Below, piece by piece: positions 1 to 6,500 of a stretch of 6,879 nt of DNA; positions within the stretch are counted from its first letter, which is position 1; the number at the start of each line of letters is the position of its first letter. The notes under the pieces were generated by a model. That model was not told where the DNA came from and searched no databases. It saw only the letters and a list, made by a program, of their open reading frames with translations. This DNA comes from Thalassospiraceae bacterium (lineage in GTDB: Bacteria > Pseudomonadota > Alphaproteobacteria > Rhodospirillales > Magnetovibrionaceae): the NCBI GenBank assembly GCA_030637845.1, contig DAOWFT010000117.1:1-6879 (forward strand), given 5' to 3'. The translations under genes and the position numbers were made by a program.

Positions 1-1
1 C

Positions 2-793
2 GTAACCCAGCTACAGGAAAAAACCGGGATGCAGCCGTTTGAAATTGCGTCTGCCTATATTATTGTTCGCGAAATTTTTTCGGTGCGCGAACTATGGAAC
101 AAAATTGAAGCACTAGATAACAAAGTCTCGGCCCATGTTCAGATTTCCATGATGCTAGATATAAACGCCTTGCTTGATCGTTCAACCGCGTGGGCGTTGC
201 GCAATCTTGATATTGCTTCCATCGGTGTGCAGGTTTCTACCCTTGCCGATGATATGAAGGCGCTGGCAAAGGGTCTTGAAAAAACAATCCCCAGTTTCTA
301 TCGCGATGATTTATTGAAGCGGGCTGAAAAATATATGGACGAAGGCGTGCCCAAGGGTCTGGCCCATGCAATTGCCGGGTTGGTCAACCTTGCGTCGGGG
401 CCGGATATTGTGCGCATTAGCCAAGAGCACAAGCTGCCCGTTAGCAAGGTAGGCAGGCTGTATTTCGAAGTCGGCGCAAGGTTCCGCCTTGGCCGTTTGC
501 GTGCCGCCTGCGAAGGGCTGGAAAGCCAAAGCCATTGGCATAAGCTTGCGGTGGGCGCGCTTATTGATGACCTGTTCCAGTTGCAGGCACAAATTACCAG
601 CAACGTGTTGAGCTCAGCCCGTGGCGAAACCAATCCTAAAAAAGCAATACCCGGCTGGACCGCCGCGCACCAAGGTGTGGTTGAGCGGGCCGATCAATTG
701 CTGAACGAACTTCGCGCCTACGATATAAATGATATTGCAATGATTTCGGTTGCAACCCAGTCATTAAGGGCATTGGTGGAAGACGGCGCATGA
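2..793 (+). CDS. NAD-specific glutamate dehydrogenase, large type, C-terminal part (5' end outside window)
   Basis: The frame is open from base 2, so the visible 263 residues are the tail of a longer protein; the ATG at base 29 is internal. Family resemblance rests on the helical C-terminal region, with stretches such as IASAYIIVREIFSVRELW, IEALDNKVSAHVQISMML and STAWALRN, which match the C-terminus of the proteobacterial NAD-glutamate dehydrogenases of about 1,600 residues. These cytoplasmic enzymes oxidise glutamate to 2-oxoglutarate and ammonium with NAD+. The catalytic dehydrogenase domain and the regulatory N-terminus lie upstream of the window, so catalytic residues cannot be checked here. 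The stop codon TGA overlaps the ATG of the following MFS gene by 4 bases, which places it first among the visible genes of a coupled operon. The part seen is intact, with no frameshift. The family call is confident; a gene symbol is left out because naming varies for this type. Confidence 0.9.
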   Translation, partial: VTQLQEKTGMQPFEIASAYIIVREIFSVRELWNKIEALDNKVSAHVQISMMLDINALLDRSTAWALRNLDIASIGVQVSTLADDMKALAKGLEKTIPSFYRDDLLKRAEKYMDEGVPKGLAHAIAGLVNLASGPDIVRISQEHKLPVSKVGRLYFEVGARFRLGRLRAACEGLESQSHWHKLAVGALIDDLFQLQAQITSNVLSSARGETNPKKAIPGWTAAHQGVVERADQLLNELRAYDINDIAMISVATQSLRALVEDGA

Positions 794-2067
794 GCGATGG
801 CACGGGCGGACTCCGACGCGCACGCATTAGCTGGGCAGTGTATGATTGGGCCAACTCAGCTTTTCCGACAGTAATAATAACCTTTGTCTTTGCCGCATAC
901 TTTACCAAGGCGGTGGCCAGCGACCCGATAACGGCAACCGGCGACTGGGGCGCGGCCATGGCCATCTCGGCATTTGCAGTTGCAATTATGGGCCCGGTGC
1001 TGGGTGCGGTGGCCGACCTTGGCGGGCGGCGCAAACCGTGGCTGCTGGCCTTTACCTATATTTGTGCCATAGCCACCGGGCTATTGTGGTTTGTTGAACC
1101 CGATAGCAGTTGGGCCTTGTATGCATTGGTTATGGTGGGTCTGGCGAACTTCGCATTTGAAATGGGCGTGGTTTTTTACAATTCCATGTTGCCATCGCTT
1201 GCACCAAAAAAAATTATGGGCCGCATTTCCGGATGGGCATGGGGTTTCGGTTATGCCGGGGGGTTGTCTTGTCTGGCGTTGGCGTTGGTCGCGTTTGTGC
1301 AAACCGATGCCCCGTGGTTTGGCATACCCAAGGATGATGCCCTTAATATCAGGGCAACCGCATTGCTGGTATCTGTATGGTTGATTTTATTTTCATTGCC
1401 GCTTTTTTTATTCACCCCCGATAAACCATCCAGCGGAATTGGTTTTGCCGATGCGGTTCGCCGTGGCTTGGGCACGATTTATAAGACACTAAAAAATATT
1501 AGACAGCACGCCGCGGTTGGCAAATACCTATTGGCAAGAATGATTTACACCGATGGCATCAATACCTTGTTTGCCTTTGGCGGTATTTATGCGGTTGGTA
1601 CCTTTGGGATGGATTTTTCCGAACTTATTATGTTCGGCATCGCGATTAACGTAACCGCCGGAATCGGTGCCGCCGCATTTGGCTGGGTCGATGACTGGAT
1701 CGGCCCTAAAAAAACGGTGCTTATTGCGATTGCTGGGTTGTGTGTTTTGGGTTCAGCGCTTTTGTTTGTTGAAGGCAAAACCATGTTTTGGATATTTGCG
1801 GTGCCTTTGGGTATTTTTGTTGGCCCGGCGCAGGCTGCCAGCCGAACATATATGGCTAATCTGGTCCCGGAAAAAATGGAGGCGGAAATGTTTGGCCTTT
1901 ACGCCCTATCGGGCAAGGCAACGGCGTTTATGGGCCCGGCGCTTCTTGGTTGGCTCAGCGTAACATTTGAAAGCCAGCGCGCAGGAATGGCCAGCATTAT
2001 TGTTTTTCTTGTTGTTGGCGCACTTCTTTTGTTGCCCTTGCCCGACCCGACAAGGGCTAAGCCATGA
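790..2067 (+). CDS. MFS transporter, UMF1 (Atg22-like) family
   Basis: This 425-residue inner-membrane protein has about 12 predicted membrane segments, roughly at 22-42, 54-76, 83-101, 108-130, 146-170, 189-209, 247-271, 277-299, 308-327, 332-350, 366-392 and 399-418. UMF1 hallmarks are visible: SWAVYDWANSAF at 15-26, an MFS motif-A-like loop GAVADLGGRRKPW at 72-84 between segments 2 and 3, MIYTDGINTLFAFGGIYA at 251-268 opening the second half, and GPAQAASRTYMANLVP at 345-360 followed by FGLYALSGKA at 368-377. Yeast Atg22, a distant relative, exports amino acids from the vacuole; bacterial members have no well-established substrate, so none is assigned. The start is set by the ATGA overlap with the dehydrogenase gene and by GGAAG at 778-782, seven bases upstream. 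Its stop overlaps the next start in the same way. Next to glutamate dehydrogenase an amino-acid or related metabolite is a reasonable guess, but only a guess. Confidence 0.9.
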   Translation: MSDGTGGLRRARISWAVYDWANSAFPTVIITFVFAAYFTKAVASDPITATGDWGAAMAISAFAVAIMGPVLGAVADLGGRRKPWLLAFTYICAIATGLLWFVEPDSSWALYALVMVGLANFAFEMGVVFYNSMLPSLAPKKIMGRISGWAWGFGYAGGLSCLALALVAFVQTDAPWFGIPKDDALNIRATALLVSVWLILFSLPLFLFTPDKPSSGIGFADAVRRGLGTIYKTLKNIRQHAAVGKYLLARMIYTDGINTLFAFGGIYAVGTFGMDFSELIMFGIAINVTAGIGAAAFGWVDDWIGPKKTVLIAIAGLCVLGSALLFVEGKTMFWIFAVPLGIFVGPAQAASRTYMANLVPEKMEAEMFGLYALSGKATAFMGPALLGWLSVTFESQRAGMASIIVFLVVGALLLLPLPDPTRAKP

Positions 2068-2810
2068 TTAAAATGCGGGCGTTGAAAAAAAGCTTTGGCG
2101 TCGGCCAGGCAAGGGTAGATGCCCTGTCGGGGCTTTCCTTAGATGCTCGCGATGGCAGGGTGACCGGGCTTATCGGCCCCAATGGTGCGGGCAAAACCAC
2201 CGCCTTTCGCATTGTTTATGGTCTGCTGACGGCAGATAGCGGCAGCGCCAGTGTCGATGGTATTGATGTCGGTTCGGAACGGATGGAGGCCCAGCGTGCA
2301 CTGGGCGTGTTGCCCGATGTGCGCGGGCTTTACCCCCGCCTAACCGCGCGCGAACATATCAGATATTTTGGTCAGCTTCATGGTGCCGGTGGCAGCGCAC
2401 TGGAAGACGACATCAACGATTTAATAAAACGCCTAGGGATGGAAGATTTTGCCGACCGCCGGGCCAAGGGTTTTTCTCGGGGACAGGAATTAAAAGTTGC
2501 CCTCGGCCGGGCCTTGGTTCATCGACCACAAAATCTGATACTGGACGAACCCACCAATGGGCTGGATGTCATGAGCTCGCGCTCGGTCAGGGATTTGATA
2601 AAAGAAATGCGCGACAACGGCCACTGCATACTTATTTCCAGCCACATAATGAGCGAGGTCGCGGCGCTGTGTGATGACCTTGTGATTATAGCAAATGGCC
2701 GGGCCATCGCCACCGGCACACCGGATGAATTGCGCCAACAAACAGGCGCCGATGATATCGAAGAAGTTTTTGTTCGTGTGGTAGCTAAAGAACGGGGTGG
2801 GGCAATATGA
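2064..2810 (+). CDS. ABC transporter ATP-binding protein, NatA-like
   Basis: A single nucleotide-binding domain of 248 residues, the usual size for this family. Walker A is GPNGAGKTT at 38-46, the signature loop is FSRGQ at 137-141, Walker B with the catalytic glutamate is LILDEP at 158-163, the D-loop is around NGLD 165-168, and the switch histidine is H194 in ISSHIMSE. The usual Q-loop glutamine is replaced by Asp85 in GVLPDVRGLYPRLTARE; as far as I recall this is common in NatA-like proteins and is not damage. The protein should power the membrane protein encoded immediately downstream. B. subtilis NatAB exports sodium, but the family is broad and the substrate here is unknown. The start is supported by AAGGG at 2052-2056, seven bases before the ATG, and by a 4-base overlap with the MFS gene; M4 is a possible alternative start. 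All motifs needed for ATP hydrolysis are present. Confidence 0.93.
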   Translation: MIKMRALKKSFGVGQARVDALSGLSLDARDGRVTGLIGPNGAGKTTAFRIVYGLLTADSGSASVDGIDVGSERMEAQRALGVLPDVRGLYPRLTAREHIRYFGQLHGAGGSALEDDINDLIKRLGMEDFADRRAKGFSRGQELKVALGRALVHRPQNLILDEPTNGLDVMSSRSVRDLIKEMRDNGHCILISSHIMSEVAALCDDLVIIANGRAIATGTPDELRQQTGADDIEEVFVRVVAKERGGAI

Positions 2811-4021
2811 GCGTGCCTGATTATAACAAAGCATCCAAAACAAACGGACGCATGGCCCGGCTGATGGCTATATTCAAAAAAGAAGTACGCGATCATATGC
2901 GCGATAGGCGCACATTGTTGCTTGCGCTTATTTATCCGTTGTTGGCGCCGTTGCTTGTGGCGGGCGGGCTTTATCTTGCCGGAACGACAATTCAATCGGA
3001 ACGAACCGCAGTAGCGTTTGATGTTGCGGTTATTGGCTCTGCTAATTCACCATTGTTGATGAAACACCTTGAAAGCTACGATATTACCGTTGTTGAAATG
3101 TCATCTGTTATCGAGGCAAAAAAACTGATGCTTGATGGCGATATGCCGGTTGGATTGGTCGTTCCTGAAAACGCAAACAATGAAAAACAATTTACGGTTC
3201 AGATGCTAATGAACCTCAGCCGGGTTAGTAACCTTCGCCTTACCGCCAGATTGGAGCGGGTGATTAATATACTTAATGCCGAACTAAGCAAAGAAAGATT
3301 GGCGGAAGTGGGTCTGGAAGAAGATTTTGCAAAACCGATAAAAATAAAAGATGTAAGTGTTACTCGCCTCCCCAACATCGCCATATTTTTTTACAATATG
3401 ATGCCGCCGTTGATAATTTTTATGATTTTTCTTGGTGGTGTTCATTTGGCAATTGATACTACCGTGGGTGAGCGTGAGCGTGGCTCGCTTGAACCATTGC
3501 TTCTTTCCCCGGTTGAACGCTGGATATTATTATTGGCAAAATCAATGGCCGCAGTTTTGTTTACGGCCATAACCTCGTTCATAAATATTGCCGCGTTTTT
3601 TGTTTTTTGTGGATGGGCGGCATCGCTCTCTAAACATCTCGATCAGCCACCAGCGTGGTACATGTTTATTGCAATGTTTGTAGTTTCAATTCCGCTAATG
3701 GCCATTGCGGTTGCGCTGCAAATGTCTATCGCGGTTATTACCCGTTCAATGAAGGAGGCGCAGATTTACCTTGGCCTGTTACCGCTGGTTCCGGCACTGC
3801 CGGGAATGATAATGGTGTTCAAACCACTATCGCCGGGAACCTGGGATGTAATGGTGCCGGTATTTGGGCAAATGCTGTTGTTGAGCCGTCTGGCGCTGGA
3901 TGAACCCGTTACAATTGTACAGGTTTTAACCGCAACCGCATCAACCACAGTTGCCGCCGCCGCAATTTTTTGGCTGGCGGCCAGATGGTTTAAACGGGAA
4001 AAAATGTTTCTGCTTGGCTAG
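2807..4021 (+). CDS. ABC transporter permease, NatB-like
   Basis: A 404-residue membrane protein with the ABC-2 exporter layout. It has a short cytoplasmic N-terminus containing KKEVRDHMRDRRTLL at 24-38, a first membrane helix at about 39-59, and a soluble, probably extracytoplasmic domain at about 60-188. A C-terminal block of about five or six helices follows (roughly 190-216, 237-270, 284-311, 320-337, 346-361 and 370-392). GERERGSLEPLLLSPV at 221-236 is the typical NatB-type coupling segment that contacts the ATPase, and RSMKEAQIY lies at 313-321. It pairs with the ATPase gene just upstream, with a 4-base ATGA overlap. The start at 2807 follows a G-rich stretch that can serve as a ribosome binding site; Met16 (MARLMAIFKKE) is an alternative start. 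NatB of B. subtilis exports sodium, but related pairs move other compounds, so the substrate is left open. It ends 5 bases from the purH stop on the opposite strand. Confidence 0.9.
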   Translation: MSVPDYNKASKTNGRMARLMAIFKKEVRDHMRDRRTLLLALIYPLLAPLLVAGGLYLAGTTIQSERTAVAFDVAVIGSANSPLLMKHLESYDITVVEMSSVIEAKKLMLDGDMPVGLVVPENANNEKQFTVQMLMNLSRVSNLRLTARLERVINILNAELSKERLAEVGLEEDFAKPIKIKDVSVTRLPNIAIFFYNMMPPLIIFMIFLGGVHLAIDTTVGERERGSLEPLLLSPVERWILLLAKSMAAVLFTAITSFINIAAFFVFCGWAASLSKHLDQPPAWYMFIAMFVVSIPLMAIAVALQMSIAVITRSMKEAQIYLGLLPLVPALPGMIMVFKPLSPGTWDVMVPVFGQMLLLSRLALDEPVTIVQVLTATASTTVAAAAIFWLAARWFKREKMFLLG

Positions 4022-4026
4022 ATATA

Positions 4027-5631
4027 TCAATGCCTGAAATGACGCATGCCGGTCATCACCATGGTGACGCCGGCTTTGTCGGCGGCTTCGATTACTTCGG
4101 CGTCGCGCATTGATCCGCCCGGCTGAATAACCGCTTGGGCCCCGGCCTCGATGGCTTCTAGCAATCCATCGGAAAATGGAAAAAATGCATCGGATGCCAC
4201 AACCGAGCCCTTGGCCCAGCTTTCATTATCACCTGCCGTCTTTGCCGCTTGTTCGGCCCGGAAGGCTGCTATGCGACATGAATTAACCCGGCTCATTTGT
4301 CCGGCGCCAATGCCAACGGTCATGTTGTCGCGGGCATAAACAATGGCATTTGATTTCACATGCTTGGCGACTGTGAAGGCAAAGCGAAGGTCGTCCATTT
4401 CCTTGTCGGTTGGCTGACGCTTGGTCACAACTTTCAGGTCTGCAAAAATTTCGTTATCGCGGCCCTGTACCAACAGGCCACCGGCCAATGCCTTGACCAT
4501 AAGCCCGCCCACGCCCGCATCAGGCATATTGCCGGTGGTCAGAACGCGAATGTTTTTCTTTGCGGCCAGTATCTCGCGCGCGGCATCATCAACCTCAGGG
4601 GCAATCACAACTTCGGTAAATATTTTTATAATTTCTGTTGCGGTTTCGGCATCTAGGGTGCGATTAAGTGCAACAATGCCGCCAAATGCGCTTTCGGTAT
4701 CGCATGAATAGGCCCGCCTGTAGGCATCAACCAGCGACCCACCAACCGCAACGCCACATGGATTGGCGTGTTTTATTATGGCGCATGCGGCACCATAAGT
4801 TTTGGCTTCAAATTCAGCGGCGATTTCAAATGCGGCGTCGGTATCGTTTAGGTTGTTGTACGATAGCTCCTTGCCCTGTAATTGGGTGGCGGTGGCAACG
4901 CCCGGGCGGTTTTCACTGTTGGTATAAAACGCCGCCTTTTGATGGGGGTTTTCACCGTAACGCATGGTTTGCTTTAGCTCGCCGGCAAATGTAATTCGCT
5001 TGGGCCATTCAGCCCCCTTGGTATCCCCCCCGGCTGCACCCGCTTCACCGGCCAGCCAGCCCGATATGGCGGCATCGTACGAAGCGGTCCGGGCAAATGC
5101 GCGCGCGCTTAATTCCAGACGTAATTTGTCCGACGTTGCGCTGTTATTTTCTATAATGTCTTGTTTGACCCGGTCATAATCTTCTGGCTCTACAACAACG
5201 GTAACGTCACCATGATTTTTAGCCGCCGCCCGGATCATTGCCGGGCCGCCGATATCGATATTTTCAACGCTTTCATCAAACCCGGCACCACGGGCGCGGG
5301 TTTCTTCAAACGGATAAAGATTTACACAAACAAGATCGATAGCGGAAATGCCGTGATCGCTCATGGCCTTGGTGTGTTCGGCGTTGTCCCTGATGGCCAG
5401 AATGCCACCGTGAATTTTTGGTTGCAGGGTTTTTACCCGGCCATCCATGATTTCGGGGAACCCGGTGTGTTGTGATACCTCGGTAACCGCAACGCCGGCA
5501 TCAACCAATGCCTTGGCGGTGCCGCCGGTGGAAAGTATTTCAATCCCCTGTTCTGCCAAGAAACGGCCAAATTCAACTAGTCCGGATTTATCGGAAACCG
5601 AAAGAAGTGCACGGCGGATAGGTTGTGACAT
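4027..5631 (-). CDS. purH: Bifunctional AICAR formyltransferase / IMP cyclohydrolase
   Basis: This cytoplasmic enzyme carries out the last two steps of de novo purine synthesis: formylation of AICAR with 10-formyl-tetrahydrofolate, then ring closure to IMP. At 534 residues it is full length and collinear with E. coli PurH, including the shared C-terminal end MRHFRH. The N-terminal cyclohydrolase domain (about 5-150) shows RRALLSVSDKSGLVEF, STGGTAK at 34-40, GRVKTLQPKIHGGIL at 64-78 with the conserved Lys67, NLYPF at 104-108 and ENIDIGGPAMIRAAAKNH at 123-140. The C-terminal transformylase domain shows MRYGENPHQ at 223-231, the catalytic Lys-His pair in KHANPCG at 287-293, SAFGGIV at 314-320, KSNAIVYA at 426-433, GAGQMSRV at 442-449 and SDAFFPF at 480-486. 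Position 70 is Gln where E. coli has His. The ATG start matches family length. It is the last gene of the minus-strand group, 59 bases after the glycosyltransferase gene. Confidence 0.98.
   Translation of the reverse strand: MSQPIRRALLSVSDKSGLVEFGRFLAEQGIEILSTGGTAKALVDAGVAVTEVSQHTGFPEIMDGRVKTLQPKIHGGILAIRDNAEHTKAMSDHGISAIDLVCVNLYPFEETRARGAGFDESVENIDIGGPAMIRAAAKNHGDVTVVVEPEDYDRVKQDIIENNSATSDKLRLELSARAFARTASYDAAISGWLAGEAGAAGGDTKGAEWPKRITFAGELKQTMRYGENPHQKAAFYTNSENRPGVATATQLQGKELSYNNLNDTDAAFEIAAEFEAKTYGAACAIIKHANPCGVAVGGSLVDAYRRAYSCDTESAFGGIVALNRTLDAETATEIIKIFTEVVIAPEVDDAAREILAAKKNIRVLTTGNMPDAGVGGLMVKALAGGLLVQGRDNEIFADLKVVTKRQPTDKEMDDLRFAFTVAKHVKSNAIVYARDNMTVGIGAGQMSRVNSCRIAAFRAEQAAKTAGDNESWAKGSVVASDAFFPFSDGLLEAIEAGAQAVIQPGGSMRDAEVIEAADKAGVTMVMTGMRHFRH
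4048..4074. other. Imperfect inverted repeat at the convergent gene ends
   Basis: GCCGG (4048-4052) pairs with CCGGC (4070-4074) around an inner perfect 12-base palindrome TCACCATGGTGA (4056-4067), with a few unpaired bases between them. On the plus strand it is followed by only TTTGT, so it is a poor intrinsic terminator for the transporter operon. It lies inside conserved purH codons for GVTMVMTG near the C-terminus and may simply reflect that coding sequence. No better terminator is visible between the two operons. Confidence 0.25.
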
Positions 5632-5642
5632 TGGGTTTTAAA

Positions 5643-5648
5643 TCCTTA
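5643..5648 (-). promoter_or_regulatory. Probable purH ribosome binding site
   Basis: The minus strand reads TAAGGA here, 11 bases before the purH ATG. It is the best purine-rich match near this start. The spacing is longer than the usual 5-9 bases, so translation initiation may be modest. It sits inside a short AT inverted repeat, TTTAA-GGAT-TTAAA, which is too weak to count as a real hairpin. Confidence 0.4.
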
Positions 5649-5682
5649 AAGCAGGGAGATTGAAACAAGCGGGAGTGGCAGT

Positions 5683-5710
5683 TTTATAGCTTATTTACCG
5701 CGTCCGGCAA
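5683..5710 (-). promoter_or_regulatory. Possible internal promoter for purH
   Basis: On the minus strand TTGCCG (5710-5705) is followed after 16 bases by TATAAA (5688-5683), a fair match to a sigma-70 type promoter. The -35 element lies in the last codons of the glycosyltransferase gene. Transcription from it would start about 45 bases before the purH ATG and would let purH be expressed apart from the surface-glycan genes upstream. This is inference from two short hexamers, and such matches occur by chance in AT-rich spacers. Confidence 0.2.
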
Positions 5711-6452
5711 ATAGATTGTACTGCACAATACAGCGAATTGCACTGACGCCGTCTTTCCAGCCAATTTTTTTACCCTCTTCAAAGGTGCGGCCTTTGTATG
5801 AAATGCCTATTTCTTCTACGCGCAACGCTGGCTGGTGGGCGGCTATTTTGGCGGTCATTTCCGGCTCTATGCCGAAACGGTTTTCTTGCAGTTTAATACC
5901 GCGAATTATAGACCCGCGAAAAACCTTGTAGCAGGTTTCCATATCCGTAAGCCTGAGCCCGGTAAAAATATTTGAAAGCAAGGTTAAAAATTTGTTGGCA
6001 ATAACGTTGCTTATGTATTTTGCATCGGCGGGTAATTCATTTTTAAAACGCGAACCATACACGACATCGGCGCTACCGTTTAATATGGGCGCGAACAGTG
6101 ATGGATATTCAGCCGGGTCGTATTCAAGGTCCGCGTCCTGTACGATTACTATGTCGCCGCTCGAATTTGCAAAGCCTGTTCTTAGCGCCCCGCCTTTTCC
6201 GGTGTTAACGCCGTGACGAATTGCTTTTATGCGCGGTTCCAGCTCGGCAAGCTGTGATGCAATTTCAAATGATTTATCATTTGAGCAATCATCAACAATG
6301 ATTAATTCAATCGCCAGCCCCGAACTATCCGCATCAAGCACCCGGCGAATAAGTTTTTCCAGAGTTGCTTCTTCGTTGAAGCAAGGCACAACAATTGAAA
6401 CACTTTTGATTGTGCTGGCGGCGGCGGGCGGATTTTGATTTTCTTGCATCAT
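5691..6452 (-). CDS. Glycosyltransferase family 2, polyprenyl-phosphate hexose synthase (DPM1)-like
   Basis: The 253-residue protein is a compact GT-A fold enzyme that should transfer a hexose from a nucleotide sugar, probably to a polyprenyl phosphate at the cytoplasmic face of the membrane. Visible motifs in order are SIVVPCFNEEATLEKLIRR (19-37), IIVDDCSNDKS (51-61), GVNTGKGGALRTGF (81-94), the DXD-type metal site in VQDADLEYDPAEYPSL (104-119), VVYGSRF (130-136), LTDMETCYKVFRG (168-180), RFGIEPEMTAKIA (192-204) and ISYKGRTFEEGKKIGWKDG (217-235). There is no C-terminal pair of membrane helices, so it is of the soluble or peripheral type. Two ATG codons stand in tandem (6452 and 6449), preceded only by a weak AAAGA; either may be used, and the conserved domain begins near residue 17. 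It lies 48 bases after the heparinase-like gene and 59 before purH. The family is certain; the sugar and acceptor are not. Confidence 0.92.
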   Translation of the reverse strand: MMQENQNPPAAASTIKSVSIVVPCFNEEATLEKLIRRVLDADSSGLAIELIIVDDCSNDKSFEIASQLAELEPRIKAIRHGVNTGKGGALRTGFANSSGDIVIVQDADLEYDPAEYPSLFAPILNGSADVVYGSRFKNELPADAKYISNVIANKFLTLLSNIFTGLRLTDMETCYKVFRGSIIRGIKLQENRFGIEPEMTAKIAAHQPALRVEEIGISYKGRTFEEGKKIGWKDGVSAIRCIVQYNLFAGRGK

Positions 6453-6500
6453 GGTATCTTTAATTATAATTGTTTAATTGCGTTGCCGCTGTGATGGCCG

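Noticed and set aside
298..1034. Open frames of 93-132 codons on the minus strand opposite the dehydrogenase and the start of the MFS gene.
   Set aside because: They are antisense to clearly recognisable proteins and show no family motifs or own ribosome binding sites.
2316..2318. Missing Q-loop glutamine (Asp85) in the ABC ATPase, considered as a sign of an inactive protein.
   Set aside because: The surrounding GVLPDVRGLYPRLTARE pattern is, from memory, usual in NatA-like ATPases, and Walker A, Walker B, signature and switch histidine are all present.
4360..5475. Several open frames of 70-108 codons on the plus strand opposite purH (for example 4360-4656, 4668-4994 and 5161-5475).
   Set aside because: They lie antisense to a strongly conserved full-length purH, resemble no family I know, and are expected shadows of its codon pattern.
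6463..6468. Perfect TATAAT on the minus strand upstream of the glycosyltransferase gene, within the palindrome AATTATAATT (6462-6471).
   Set aside because: No -35-like hexamer lies 16-19 bases upstream (CAGCGG and similar), and the implied start would leave a leader of only about 4 bases. The spacer is simply AT-rich.
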